Source of the DNA: Rouxiella chamberiensis
Lineage (GTDB): Bacteria > Pseudomonadota > Gammaproteobacteria > Enterobacterales > Enterobacteriaceae
Direction of reading: 5' to 3'
Assembly: GCF_026967475.1 (NCBI RefSeq)
Contig: NZ_CP114058.1
Coordinates: 62,001 to 126,000 of the forward strand
Length of the DNA: 64,000 nucleotides
Positions 16,838-27,260 of the stretch are shown here, piece by piece. Numbering within the stretch: the first letter of the stretch is position 1; each line of letters opens with the position of its first letter. The position numbers were made by a program, and so were the translations under genes. The notes beneath the pieces are model-generated. The model was not told where the DNA came from. It was given only the letters and a program-made list of their open reading frames with translations, and made no database searches.

Positions 16838-18325
16838 TTATCCCTCCACGGTATTTTGGGTTTTTCCGGCTGCCGTTTCCGAATCCGTTGCCGTTATCGG
16901 CGATTTTTCAGGACGCGGGTATTTCCATAACCAGCGGCCGCTCGCCATGCGCCAATAGAAGAATGCACCGCGCACTATCCAGTCCAGGAACATGCCGAGC
17001 CAGACTCCGACCACGCCGAAGCCCAGCACGATACCCATGGTATAGCCCGCCACAATTCGGCAGCCCCACATGCCGAGCAATGACACCCACATGGTGAAAC
17101 GGGCATCGCGTGCGCCTTTTAATCCGGCCGGCAGCACCCAGGATGCGGCCCAGAAAGGAATAAAGGCCGCGTTGAGCCAGACCAGAATTTTCACTACGTC
17201 GATAACGTCTTCTTCACTGGTATAAAACGAGGCGAGCAATCCGGCCAAAGGAACAGACAGCAGCGCGAGAGAACAAATCCCGATAGCCGAGAGCCAGTAC
17301 ACATGGCGAAGCTGAAATTCCGACTGCGCAATCTGTCCTTTACCCAGCCGCGTTCCCACAATAATGGTTGCCGAAGAGCCTAGTGCGTTACCGGGGAGGT
17401 TGATTAAAGAAGCGATTGAGAAAGCGATAAAGTTACCGGCAATCACATTCGTGCCCATCCCGGCGACGAAAACCTGAGTCAGGAGTTTACCGCCGTTAAA
17501 CAGCACCGATTCGATGCTTGCCGGAATACCAATGCCGAGCACTTCTACCAGAATGCTGGAATTAATACGGGTAAAGTAACTTTTCAGCGAGATTTTCAAT
17601 GCCGGATTAAAGCCTGTCGCCAGCACATAAATCACCGCCGCCGCGCCGATATAGCGCGAAATGGTCAACCCGAGACCGGCCCCGATAAATCCCAGACCTT
17701 TCCACGAAAAACAGCCGTAAATCAGAACGGTAGTAATGACGATATTGAGAATGTTCATCCCGCCATTGATAAGCATCGGGATCTTGGTATTGCCCGCCCC
17801 GCGCAGTGCGCCGCAGCCTATCAGGGCGATGGCGGCCGCAGGATAACTCCATGCCGAGATATGCAAATAACTCAGAGCCAGCTCTTTCACCGCAGGCGCG
17901 GCATTACCGGCTATCGTGTCGATAATGCGCTGGCCAAAAAATTCGATGCCGATAGCCAGAATGACGGCAAAAAGCGTCATGATGATAAGCGATTGCCGGG
18001 CGGCATCGCGCGCGCGCTCATGATTGAGCTTGCCGAGACTAAAGGCCACCACCACCGTGGTGCCGAGGTCGATGGCAGCGAAAAAGGAGATAACCACCAT
18101 ATTAAAGCTGTCTGCCAGACCCACGCCCGCCATCGCTTCTTTACCCAACCAGCTGACAAGGAAGGTACTTAATACCCCCATCAACAGCACGCAGGCATTT
18201 TCGAAGAAAATAGGCACGGCCAGCGGAGTGATTTCACGCCAGAACAATACCCGATAGGAACGCCTTTTTGGATACCAGGGAGTACGCTTGATAGCGTTGA
18301 GCGCAGAGGCTCTAAGGTTTTGCAA
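16838..18325 (-). CDS. yeeO: MATE-family efflux protein YeeO
   Basis: A 495-residue, 12-helix inner-membrane antiporter. It matches E. coli YeeO along its length: VLFWREITPLAVPIFFENACVLLMG, SWLGKEAMAGVGLADSFN, GCGALRGAGNTKIPMLING, VAGMGTNVIAGNFIAFSIASL and the terminal RMASGRWLWKYPRPE. YeeO exports flavins, dipeptides and some drugs in E. coli. The E. coli protein has a longer N-terminus that is absent here. Confidence 0.93.
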   Translation of the reverse strand: MQNLRASALNAIKRTPWYPKRRSYRVLFWREITPLAVPIFFENACVLLMGVLSTFLVSWLGKEAMAGVGLADSFNMVVISFFAAIDLGTTVVVAFSLGKLNHERARDAARQSLIIMTLFAVILAIGIEFFGQRIIDTIAGNAAPAVKELALSYLHISAWSYPAAAIALIGCGALRGAGNTKIPMLINGGMNILNIVITTVLIYGCFSWKGLGFIGAGLGLTISRYIGAAAVIYVLATGFNPALKISLKSYFTRINSSILVEVLGIGIPASIESVLFNGGKLLTQVFVAGMGTNVIAGNFIAFSIASLINLPGNALGSSATIIVGTRLGKGQIAQSEFQLRHVYWLSAIGICSLALLSVPLAGLLASFYTSEEDVIDVVKILVWLNAAFIPFWAASWVLPAGLKGARDARFTMWVSLLGMWGCRIVAGYTMGIVLGFGVVGVWLGMFLDWIVRGAFFYWRMASGRWLWKYPRPEKSPITATDSETAAGKTQNTVEG

Positions 18326-18612
18326 AATAGTCCCAGCTTTAATAGAAAGTGATGTTCACCAAATAAGCATGATTAAAGAACACTAATTATGCAAAGTCTT
18401 TTTGTGCCAGATTCTTAAAAAATAAACCGTTATTTCAAAAACGGTGAATATCGAAATCTTCAATGGCTGAAACCTGGATCATGGTCTAGTCAATAAGGCC
18501 ATTCTTGGCGCTTCTTAACTAAGCCAAGTTTAGCGATGATGCTGTCCATTCAGGAGCCCAAGCCTGCGCGCTCAGGGCTTATCTTCTCTCAACCCTAAAA
18601 TCAGGACATCCT

Positions 18613-19089
18613 ATGAGTCAGCGTTTGAACTATTTTGGTACTTCTGCCGAACTGGCAAAAAAATATATCGATTTCAACAATGCCGTCAGTAAAAGCACGG
18701 CAAAAGAATTTAAGTTACTGGTGACTATTCGCGCTTCGCAGATAAATGGCTGTGGCTTTTGTCTCGACATGCATGTCAAGGAGGCCAGAATCGCGGGCGA
18801 AAGGGATTTGCGGGTACATCACATCGCCATCTGGCATGAATCGACCCTCTTTACTCCGCGTGAATGTGCCGCGCTGTTGTGGACCGAGGCACTGACTACA
18901 CTGCCTGCGCACGGTGTATCGGATGAAACTTATCAGCGGGTGCGCGCTCATCTTTCCGAACAGGAAATTTCAGATTTGAGTTTTCTGATTATGGCTATCA
19001 ACGGATGGAATCGCATTAACGTGGCATTTCGCATGACGCCGGGTTCGGCGGATGCAGCGTACGGTCTGGATAAAGCCGATCTGAACTGA
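18613..19089 (+). CDS. Carboxymuconolactone decarboxylase / AhpD-like protein
   Basis: A 158-residue all-helical protein with the CMD core: LLVTIRASQINGCGFCLDMHVKEAR, which carries the CxxC plus His proton-relay motif of AhpD-like alkylhydroperoxidase cores. The C-terminal IMAINGWNRINVAFRMTPG is typical of the YnjA/Rv2159c-like group. It probably acts in peroxide or redox defence. It converges with the MocR regulator gene. Confidence 0.88.
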   Translation: MSQRLNYFGTSAELAKKYIDFNNAVSKSTAKEFKLLVTIRASQINGCGFCLDMHVKEARIAGERDLRVHHIAIWHESTLFTPRECAALLWTEALTTLPAHGVSDETYQRVRAHLSEQEISDLSFLIMAINGWNRINVAFRMTPGSADAAYGLDKADLN

Positions 19090-19130
19090 TGGAAAAGCGC
19101 TGCGTCGTCTGCCTTCGCGGCGCCTATAGA

Positions 19131-20543
19131 TTAAAGCAGGGCAAGTATCTGCCTGCCCAGCTTTTCGGCCTGCTGCCGTGATTCGATATTGGTGAAGCCG
19201 ATGAGCAAGCCCCGTTCTTTCGCTCTGGTGCTCCAGTTTGACAGCGCATGGGCATAGAGTCCGTTTTCACGCATCCTCGCCGCCACCTGCCGATCGTCAT
19301 GCTGCGCCGTGAGCCGCAGAATAAGATGCATGCCGCCCGGTTGAGGCTCGACGTTGAGATAGTGACCCAGAATAGCCATTAATCCCTGCACTGCCTGCTC
19401 CCGTCGTTCGGCATAAAGTTTTCGCATGCGGTGAATATGGCGCGAAAAATGGCCTTCCAGAATAAATTCACTGACTATCGCCTGCGGCATTTCGGACATC
19501 GCGTCGAAAAAGCCGAGATTTGCCTGCTCAAAGCGCGCCACCTGCTGTTCGGGCACCACGAGATAGGCCAGTCGAATTCCCGGAAACAACACTTTACTGA
19601 AGGTGCCGCAATACAAAACACGTCCTTGATTATCCAGACTTTTAAGCGCAGGCAGCGGACGGCTCACATACCGGTATTCGCCGTCGTAGTCATCCTCGAT
19701 AATCCAGCTCTCCCGACTGGCTGCCCACTCCAGCAGCGCCAAACGCCGCGGCAGAGAAAGCGACACACACAGCGGACTTTGATGGGCGGGCGTCACGATT
19801 GCCGCGCGGGCATCGGGCGCCATCGCCAGTCCTTTGGCAACCTCGATTCCCTCGGCATCGACGGGAACCTCAATCTGCTGCATGCCGGCCTGAGACAAGA
19901 GTTCGCGCGTGAGTGGAAAGCCGGGATCTTCGACCCAAATCTTGTCATCAGGCTTAAGCAGTGTGTGAAAAATCAGCTGCAACGTGCCGCGATAACCCGA
20001 GGTGATAAACACCTGCGATGCATTGCAGTGGATACCGCGCGCCATCTGCAAATAGGCCGCGACCGCAGCACGAAGCGCGGGCAGGCCAAAATGGGCCGGA
20101 TATTTCATGTCCTGCGCCTGCATGGCGCGCAGATACCTTGCGCCTACACGTGCCCAGATTTTACGTGGAAAGGCATCAAGAGCCGGTAGCCCCATCTGTA
20201 GCGGCATAATACGGGCAGGATGCATGCCATTCTGATGAGCCGGAGAAACAGGCAGTGCGGCATTCTGGATGGGCGGAGTGTGCAGGCCGGGCGTGACACG
20301 GGTGCCGGCCTGTCCGCGCGACTGAAGATAGCCTTCGGCCGTTAGCAGCGCATAGGCCGCTTCGATAGTGCCTCGTGCCAACCCCAGCTCTTTCGCCAGT
20401 TGACGTGCGGACGGCAGTCGGTCCCCAGGGTTAAGCAGGCTTTCGGCGATGGATGCCCTGATGCGCTGATAAATCTGGCGGTATAACGGGTCACTGCTGG
20501 TTTTATCCAGCGGTAGCAAGGTCGGGCGAGCGGTCTGTTTCAT
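19131..20543 (-). CDS. MocR/PdxR-type GntR regulator with aminotransferase domain
   Basis: 470 residues. The N-terminal GntR winged helix (PLYRQIYQRIRASIAESLLNPGDRLPSARQLAKELGLARGTIEAAYALL) is joined by a linker to a fold-type-I aminotransferase domain from about residue 110 that should bind pyridoxal phosphate through the Lys of GTFSKVLFPGIRLAY. MocR proteins regulate vitamin B6, GABA, taurine or related genes. The target is not obvious here: the neighbour downstream is the convergent AhpD-like gene. Confidence 0.9.
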   Translation of the reverse strand: MKQTARPTLLPLDKTSSDPLYRQIYQRIRASIAESLLNPGDRLPSARQLAKELGLARGTIEAAYALLTAEGYLQSRGQAGTRVTPGLHTPPIQNAALPVSPAHQNGMHPARIMPLQMGLPALDAFPRKIWARVGARYLRAMQAQDMKYPAHFGLPALRAAVAAYLQMARGIHCNASQVFITSGYRGTLQLIFHTLLKPDDKIWVEDPGFPLTRELLSQAGMQQIEVPVDAEGIEVAKGLAMAPDARAAIVTPAHQSPLCVSLSLPRRLALLEWAASRESWIIEDDYDGEYRYVSRPLPALKSLDNQGRVLYCGTFSKVLFPGIRLAYLVVPEQQVARFEQANLGFFDAMSEMPQAIVSEFILEGHFSRHIHRMRKLYAERREQAVQGLMAILGHYLNVEPQPGGMHLILRLTAQHDDRQVAARMRENGLYAHALSNWSTRAKERGLLIGFTNIESRQQAEKLGRQILALL

Positions 20544-20554
20544 GACGTGGGCTG

Positions 20555-20803
20555 CTAGTCGTCTTCCGAGTGATAGGCGAGTTGACGTGTCCGACCGGGC
20601 GTAGCGCGGCGTTCAGGCGGTACTTTTGTCGCCTTGTTCGGATCACCCGCGACAAATTCCAGCGTAGGGGAGTAATAAAAGGGCAGCCAGCCGCCGTAGC
20701 CGGTTTCCCACTCCCAACGGACGGGACAAGGCCACAAGATGTCTTCATATAAAATGTAATAGGTCCACCGCCCATGCGGACGGCGCGGTTTGCTCGCGCT
20801 CAT
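20555..20803 (-). CDS. Hypothetical aromatic-rich small protein
   Basis: 82 residues from ATG 20803 (MSASKPRRPHGRWTYYILYE); an in-frame GTG at 20872 is an alternative start. The centre is very rich in Trp, Tyr and Pro (ILWPCPVRWEWETGYGGWLPFYYSP), which is unlikely to persist by chance in a non-coding frame, but there is no clear ribosome binding site and I recognise no family. It ends 12 bp before the MocR gene start on the same strand. Confidence 0.4.
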   Translation of the reverse strand: MSASKPRRPHGRWTYYILYEDILWPCPVRWEWETGYGGWLPFYYSPTLEFVAGDPNKATKVPPERRATPGRTRQLAYHSEDD

Positions 20804-20940
20804 AGTTTCGGCAACACTTGGTTTCGATAGCAAGGTCGTTTGACGGCAACGTTGCAAATGAGTGAATGTCACCCGCCCATTTTCTCTCTCGACGCAGCGG
20901 GTTTCAACCTATAAACATGATAGGACGAAAAGTAGCCAGA

Positions 20941-23732
20941 TTAAAGCTTTCCGACAGGGTTATCCTGTTCTGAAAAGGGAATCAATAGACTGATAAAATG
21001 GAGCGTGGCGTGGTGCAAACGCAGCAGTTGTCGTTGCGAAACCGCTTGATTATTTATCATTTTTTGCTCGATGGCTTCACTGAGATGCAGTCCGGCTTCA
21101 AACTGTGCCAAGGCGAAATTGCCCTTTAATCGATGCACATGACTTTTTAACGCCTGCTGATCTTTTTCTTGCCAGGCGACAGCCACATTTTTCATATCCT
21201 GCCGACTGCTGCTTTGCAGTTCCGCAATCAGTTGCGCCATAATTTCTGGCTGCGCGGCTGAGAGCGCCATAATTTCCACAAGATCAACATGCCGTTGCTG
21301 GAGCATCTCGAGAAGACAATGTCCGAGATCCGACTGGGCTATCGGTTTGGTTAAATGGCCGTCCATTCCGGCGACAAGGCATTTCTTTTCTTCATCGGAA
21401 AAAGCATTGGCGGTGCAGCCAATAATAGGCACATGCCGACGCGTTTTCTGCTCGCCAAGCCGAATTTCGGCGGCAAATTGATACCCATCCAGAATAGGCA
21501 TCTGACAATCGGTAAAGATCAAGTCAACGTGCAGGGCAGGGTGTTGCTGCCAGTATTTCAGGGCGGCGGTGGCCGAGTCGAAGGCGCTGACCCGATGGCC
21601 GAGCGCGGTCAGTTGCTGTTTCATAACCCGAAGATTGGCTGGTAAATCATCAATAATCCACAGATGATACGTCGCCCCTGTGTCTTTGACAGAAGGCTCT
21701 ATCTTGGAAGAGGGCTTAACCCGCAGGCTTTTGGCGGGAATGATAACGCCGAAATCCGAGCCTTTTCCCTGAGTCGAGGTCATGCTCAACCGGCCACCCA
21801 TCAGAGTAACCAGCTGATGGCAAATTGTCAGACCCAGACCGCTGCTGTCAGGAGTCGAAGACGACAATTGCCGATAGGGTTTGATCAGATGAGGCAACAA
21901 TGTCGAGTCGATGCCTATGCCGCTATCCCTGATGCTAATGATTATTTCCTGATTTTTTTCATGAGAATCAGGGTCAGGGGTGGATTCGATGACGACAGAC
22001 AGCGAGATGGAGCCTTTCTGCGTATATTTGACCGCGTTACTCAGCAAGTTATTGAGAATTTGCGTCACTTTACCTGCATCCAGCAGATAGGTTTTTCCAT
22101 AGCAGGACTCAATGTCGGTATCCAGCCGCAGGCCTTTTCTGGCTGCCGGAATGGCGTAGGTTTCGGCGCTGGTGGTCAGCAGCGAGTAAAGCGAAACAGG
22201 CTGCGGCATAAGCTGCATCTCTCCGGCTTCGATTTTCGACAGGTCCAGCACATCACCAATGATTTGCAATAATCCGCGTGAAGCTTGATAAGCCAGCGCA
22301 ATCGGGGAGGGGGACGAGTCATTTAATGAAACCGTGCGCTGATTTTCCATTTCCAGCACGCCCATGATGACGTTCATCGGCGAGCGAATCTCGTGACTCA
22401 TGCGCGCCAGAAATTCGCCTTTCTGACGACTGTTGCTTTCAGCCAGCGTCAGCGCCTGCGCCAGTCTGGCCTCGAGCGCTATCCGCTCGCTCATGTCATA
22501 CCAGCCAATCACCAATCCCTGCGTAACCTTCACCGTATCAGTAAAGGGCGTGATCCAGCCGGTGATACTGTGTTGCCGACCTTGCAGAAGGTAACTGCCC
22601 TCAAAAAAGTCGCTTCCGTCTTGTGGCCTGCCTGCACCAGACCGCCTGTATCCAGGGCGGGAAAGGCAAAATATTGCCTGTTGAGGGTTTCAACCGCACT
22701 GCCTACCAGCGCGGCGAGCGCCACGTTGAGCTCGCGACACAGCGCAGGATTGGCGTGGGTGATGAGTCCGGCTGCGTCGCAGACCATAACGGGGGTCGAA
22801 AGGCTGTTCAGCAAGGTCTGCCAAAATTTCACATTATCTTGCAGGCGGCGTTCACTCTGTCGTCGTCGGGCAATCTGGGTTACAAGAAAGGCAATGAGAA
22901 ACAGTGCCATCACGCCCATTATCACGGCTGCGGTATCAAAGAGGCGATGATTGTGTTTAATCCGGGGAACGACATTGTTCAGCGTGAGCAGGGTAAAGTG
23001 TCGGCTGAGTAAATCTTGAAGATTGGCTTCTGAGAGGTGCGAAATGGCCTGATTGAGCATAGCTAACCTAGAGGGATCGCCGTCTCTGATAACCAGACGC
23101 GTTTCGGTCGTAAGACTGTCGGCGCGGTTTATCTGCAATTGTCCCCGATAAAGGTTTTCAGCCAGGACTTGCGCCGTAATCTGGCGACAAAGCACGCCGT
23201 CGGCCGATCCCGCCTTGAGCAAGGTTATCGCTTCCGACAACGAAGGGGTAAAAATCAGGGTAATATCAGGATAACGCTGCTTCAGAGCCTGAATCGGCGC
23301 ATCCTGAACAATGATTATCCGCCGGTGGTTTAAATCTGATGATGCAGCACCGGGGATCGAAACACGATCGTTAAGCGAAACGAGTCGCCAGCCGGTGCTG
23401 AATAGGGGGCGAGAGGCAACGGTATGGTCGGCATGGAACAGAGTAGCGCTTTCGATAAAAAAGCCGTCAATCACGTGATGTCGCAACAGGTCAAACTTTG
23501 CGGCTGCCGAAGCAACCGGTATGACCTCGAAGGCATCTTCCGTGCCGCCTTGCGACTCAATCCGAGGCGCTAACAGCGAAAGCAGAGCGGGTTCGAGAGG
23601 CGAATTCTGGATATCGGCGTCTAACTCGCTGTAGGGCTGTTCTCCTTTAACAACGCCTATGCGCAGTGTCTCCGCCCGAACGGGAAATAGGCAGGTAAGC
23701 AGAAGCACGACAACCAGCGCGCGGTAAGTCAT
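20941..23732 (-). CDS. BvgS/EvgS-type hybrid sensor histidine kinase (frameshifted)
   Basis: About 930 residues when joined. From the start: signal peptide (VVVLLLTCLFPVRAE), periplasmic SBP_bac_3-like sensing domain (about 20-250), a helix at FDTAAVIMGVMALFLIAFLV, a PAS-like region (FWQTLLNSLSTPVMVCDAAG), HisKA with the phospho-His in ARMSHEIRSPMNVIMG, HATPase (ILNNLLSNAVKYTQ, SSGLGLTICHQL), a receiver domain (IFTDCQMPILDGYQF) and an Hpt domain (HVHRLKGNFALAQFE). One base is missing from the A-run at 22603-22608, just after the PAS; restoring it gives EATFFEGSYLLQGRQHSITGW. The ATG overlaps the stop of the restored response-regulator gene, so the two are translationally coupled. Confidence 0.85.
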
Positions 23733-24366
23733 CAGAGGTCAATCTTGAGCAGGTATTCGAAAAGTTCAGCATCAGTCAACAGGTCCAGTTTATTCATGGC
23801 ACTTTTTTCTGCCCGCTGATCGTCTGCTTGGAGCGGTGCAGCAACTGCGCGATTTGATTCACGGTACGACCCTGCTTCATCAGACGCAGCACTTCTGTCT
23901 CTTTGGGGCTGAGTTGGGTTCTGAGTGCCTCGTTGCCTCTGGCCCGCGTTTTGGCAAGCTGAGCTTTGGTACTGCGCGCAAAATCCTGGCCCGAAATCAG
24001 TGATTTAAGACAGGCATGCAACTCTGTGCTGACACTCTGTTTATTGATAACGGCAAGTATCCCGGATTTTAGCATCAGGTTGGCGATAGCCTGATTGGAT
24101 AAAATGCTTATCACGATAATGGGTAGGGCGGGATAGGTACGGCGCAAATATTGAATCAAATGCAACCCATCGCTGTGCTGCGTGCCCGGCATGGTGAAAT
24201 CCGTGAGCAATAAATCGGGCGGATTCGTCTTTAGAGCCACCAACAGTTCATCCACGTTGCTCGCCGTGCCGCTTAATCGGAAATCATGGGGAAACTGAGT
24301 TTCCAGAAGCGTCTTGAGTCCAAGCAGATAGACGGGATGATCGTCGGCAATCAGCACTGATTTCAT
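23732..24366 (-). CDS. NarL/EvgA-type response regulator (C-terminal frameshift)
   Basis: Start ATG 24366 (MKSVLIADDHPVYLLGLKTLL). The receiver domain has the acidic pair DD and phospho-Asp in LLLTDFTMPG (about residue 56); the C-terminal LuxR helix-turn-helix is LSPKETEVLRLMKQGRTVNQIAQLLHRSKQTISGQKK. One base is missing in the T-run at 23803-23808; with it the protein ends SAMNKLDLLTDAELFEYLL-KIDL and its TGA overlaps the kinase ATG. The start overlaps the MASE1 gene stop (ATGA). It is the likely partner of the hybrid kinase. Confidence 0.88.
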
Positions 24367-25652
24367 TCTCTCTGTCCTGTTGGATTGAGTGGGTTTTCCT
24401 GCGTTATAAAGAGTGCGCCATGCAGACGCAGATGGGCATGACTGTCCCAATGATTGATGAGCGCCAACTGCGCTGGAATAAAAACGTTATCCTGCAAAAT
24501 CACTCTTACCGAATAGGTGAGTGGCAGCGTAAAATGGGTTTTCTCGCCCTTGAAATAAGGTGAAATAAGCGTGCGATCGTCAACGTGCAGGCGGCCAAGA
24601 AATTGTGCAGGGGTAATAATTGCATGTGCCAGAAAAAGTTGATTTCCTGAGTCTGATGTTTGCCATTGCAGCCTGTCAGCGCCGAACGTGATGTGAAAAA
24701 GATAACGTATTTGCGCTGGATAAGCCGCATTGATTAATAGCAGGTGGCGTTGATGTTGCTTATTTGTAGCATCGAGATCATGAAAGAGACTGTGAGTTAA
24801 CAATCCAAAAATAAATATTATCAGGGTGTAGAGTTGTGAAGAAGGAATGCTTTCGCTGGCGGTATAATCAATCATGGCAAAAGGACCCCGATGTAATAGC
24901 GTGGATAAACTGATCACGATGGCCGTGAAGATAAAAAGACAGGATAGTTGTCTGCTGTTGATGAATATAACGGTGAGCAATATCATTCCAATAAGTGTGT
25001 AGAGAGCAAAATCGGTAATGTCTGTCTGATATAAATATCGATGGGTCGAGGTAAATGTCCACAGCATCAACACGACCACGCAGGTAAGTAAAAATAAACC
25101 ATGCCGAGGGGTTTTTATTAAATGGATTTTTTGCTTCACGCCTTTGAAGAGAAATAAAGGGGTTAAGGCCAGGCATCCGGTGGCATTGGAAATACTCCAG
25201 ACGAGAAAGTGTGAAAAAACGATTGGGTAGGAGAACATCTTTAAGCCATTGAGCGTTAAAATGCCGCCTAATAGACTAGCAATCAGAATAATTAAAATAA
25301 ATGAAAGCATACTCGAAAATTGAGCGGTAATTCTGACGCCTTGTTTTATAACTTTCCATACGTAGGCACTTAGGCAAAGAATAAGCAGATCGCTCAGAGC
25401 GAAGAGTAATCCAATATCAAGGGGGCGATGGTGAAGCAGACTAGCGAAGAGATGCAGCAATCCTGCACTCACTGCCCACAAAGGCCAGCGAGAAAGCGGC
25501 GATGCGCAAAGTACGCCGAGAGTCAGACCGGCCGGTAGCCAGATAGAGGAAGAAAGACTGCCGTTATCGCGCGTTTCCAGACACAAAAAAGCCAAAGCAA
25601 AATAGCTCAGGCAAAATAGTAGCCACATGAAGGGGTAAGCCCACGGGGTCAT
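24363..25652 (-). CDS. MASE1-domain membrane sensor protein
   Basis: ATG 25652 (MTPWAYPFMWLLFCLSYFALAF) is preceded by AAAGAGAA; an in-frame ATG at 25715 would add 21 polar residues but lacks a ribosome binding site. About eight hydrophobic helices carry MASE1 features (SSSIWLPAGLTLGVL, LLGGILTLNGLKMF, WSISNATGCLALTPL). About 130 soluble residues follow, with no GGDEF, EAL or kinase motif. It is first in an operon with overlapping ATGA junctions to the response regulator and then the hybrid kinase, so it probably feeds a membrane signal into that pathway. MASE1 ligands are unknown. Confidence 0.8.
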   Translation of the reverse strand: MTPWAYPFMWLLFCLSYFALAFLCLETRDNGSLSSSIWLPAGLTLGVLCASPLSRWPLWAVSAGLLHLFASLLHHRPLDIGLLFALSDLLILCLSAYVWKVIKQGVRITAQFSSMLSFILIILIASLLGGILTLNGLKMFSYPIVFSHFLVWSISNATGCLALTPLFLFKGVKQKIHLIKTPRHGLFLLTCVVVLMLWTFTSTHRYLYQTDITDFALYTLIGMILLTVIFINSRQLSCLFIFTAIVISLSTLLHRGPFAMIDYTASESIPSSQLYTLIIFIFGLLTHSLFHDLDATNKQHQRHLLLINAAYPAQIRYLFHITFGADRLQWQTSDSGNQLFLAHAIITPAQFLGRLHVDDRTLISPYFKGEKTHFTLPLTYSVRVILQDNVFIPAQLALINHWDSHAHLRLHGALFITQENPLNPTGQRE

Positions 25653-25848
25653 CAGATTCTCTTTAAGAAAAACGCATGCCGCCGGATCTCGTTTACCCGA
25701 GTTTCTCGTCTTCATTTTTATAATGATTCATTCTCATAGCAACGGGCGTAGAAGGTAGAGTGGCACAATTAAAGTCGTGTGTAAGTCGATTGAACGACAT
25801 TAACGAAATTATTCTCAAAAAATAAATGACCGGCGTTTAACTTATCAT

Positions 25849-26322
25849 TTAACGATTGATGGTTTTTGAAATCATGGCCAGCGTAGCCGTAAAAAGGGAG
25901 GCGATAGCTGAAAAGGTAATGGATTTTTTTATCAGTAAGGCATTGCCTGATATTTCTCGGGCTTGAACGGGCGGTAGAACCGAGAAGTCCAGCATGACCC
26001 CGTGCCGTGGAATGGTTTTTAACATCGTCTTCGGAAGCTGATGTTCCGATAATAAGTTTCGAAATTTATGAATGAGTTGGTGGTAATTGTTGTCACTGAC
26101 CATACCCGCCTGCTCATACCAGACAATATTGATAATATCGTTTTTCAAGGTGATATCGTTAAGCAGACAGATAACAAGGCGCTTATGTTTCTCGGTGACT
26201 TCAAAAATCTGGCTGTTTATTTTCATTTCATTGCCGAGGCATTCAACCATCGGAAAGTTATCGAAAGGATTGTTCAGTAACAGGCTGGGAACTATAGGTT
26301 TAGTATTCACACGATCACCCAA
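25849..26322 (-). CDS. Membrane-anchored winged-helix regulator (ToxR/CadC-like, short)
   Basis: 157 residues; TTG start as given, or GTG at 26310. The N-terminal OmpR/ToxR-type winged helix covers about 30-110 (FEVTEKHKRLVICLLNDITLKNDIINIVWYEQ-NYHQLIHKFRNLL and the wing LKTIPRHGVMLDF). A single hydrophobic helix at the very C-terminus (ITFSAIASLFTATLAMI) would anchor it with the DNA-binding domain in the cytoplasm and almost no periplasmic part. Same strand as the MASE1-regulator-kinase operon and upstream of it. Target unknown. Confidence 0.75.
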   Translation of the reverse strand: MGDRVNTKPIVPSLLLNNPFDNFPMVECLGNEMKINSQIFEVTEKHKRLVICLLNDITLKNDIINIVWYEQAGMVSDNNYHQLIHKFRNLLSEHQLPKTMLKTIPRHGVMLDFSVLPPVQAREISGNALLIKKSITFSAIASLFTATLAMISKTINR

Positions 26323-26616
26323 ATTATAAGATTAATTAAATAAACGAAGGTAAAGGAGACAATGCCCTGTATTTTTTCGTTTAAATAAGGGTTTTAAGAT
26401 AACCTTCGGTGGTGAAACTGCGGATATTAAATAGTAATGCGGGAGGTTATTCAATCACATTCCGGCGTGGGCGGTTATTTCCGTACTCGTCCTATCGTTG
26501 ATATTTTTTCAAACTGAACGGGCGCGATAAAGAAGTCACTCATTTTATTCAGCAGTTTGAGAGCTTTTTAAGGCACGGTGACCAGCAGCAGACACTGGCC
26601 AACCTTCTCGACGAGA

Positions 26617-26817
26617 TTACTCGGGCATTAATGCCGTAAAGTCCTCTTCATACAGCGCCTTGCACTCTTCCATAAATTCAGGGTAGCCCAATTCAGAGGT
26701 CTGAACTTCACGGCCCAGTCTATTCTCGAGATCGGCATGAAACCATTCAAACTCGCCGTGAAGAATGCCGGTAAAACCGGTCAGGATAATGCATTGCTGC
26801 TGGGTGAGTTTACTCAT
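26617..26817 (-). CDS. Small conserved acidic protein (DUF7736-like)
   Basis: ATG 26817 with a GAGGACG ribosome binding site; 66 residues starting MSKLTQQQCIILTGFTGILH and ending DFTALMPE. I recall close relatives among enterobacterial and prophage hypothetical proteins of similar length (TGFTGIL-FHADVEKRLGR pattern). No catalytic motif is visible. The upstream in-frame extension to 26919 is not supported by a ribosome binding site. Confidence 0.65.
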   Translation of the reverse strand: MSKLTQQQCIILTGFTGILHGEFEWFHADLENRLGREVQTSELGYPEFMEECKALYEEDFTALMPE

Positions 26818-27123
26818 GAGACGTCCTCGATAGGCGGTAAAAAAATCACTAAAGTAGTGCGTTGACCTGCCATTTTGCATGAGGAAAGGGAGACAACAAC
26901 CCGTGTCATTGTTGAGCAAAAGAGTGGTTGAAATTTATTCGAAAGCTAAAAAGTGCGCATCTTTAAATGTGATATTGATCACAAATAATCTTTTTGCTAT
27001 TACTAGCGCAATTATTGAGAGATTCAGATTTTAGTCTGCCGCGAGTTTAGGAATCTTTCCTCTCCGCCAGTCTGAAAAATAATGATAGCTTGATATCAGG
27101 TTTTTGTTTTTTAAGGGATTAAT

Positions 27124-27213
27124 ATGAAAGTAGTATTGATTGCCTGTGCTGCAAGTCTGGCGTGTCTGGTCATGATGGATTGGCAGTTTATGGTGCGCGT
27201 TTCTCAAAATTAA
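27124..27213 (+). CDS. Tiny membrane protein A (29 residues)
   Basis: ATG 27124 after AAGGGATTAAT. The peptide begins MKVVLIACAASLACLVMMDW and ends QFMVRVSQN: one hydrophobic helix and a short polar tail. It resembles the next small frame (27261) in length and layout, suggesting tandem paralogues. I recognise no family. Support is a good ribosome binding site plus the similarity. Confidence 0.45.
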   Translation: MKVVLIACAASLACLVMMDWQFMVRVSQN

Positions 27214-27260
27214 GAACAGGATTGATTTCTTCGTCCTTGTTGCCGTGCTTCGAGGTTTAT

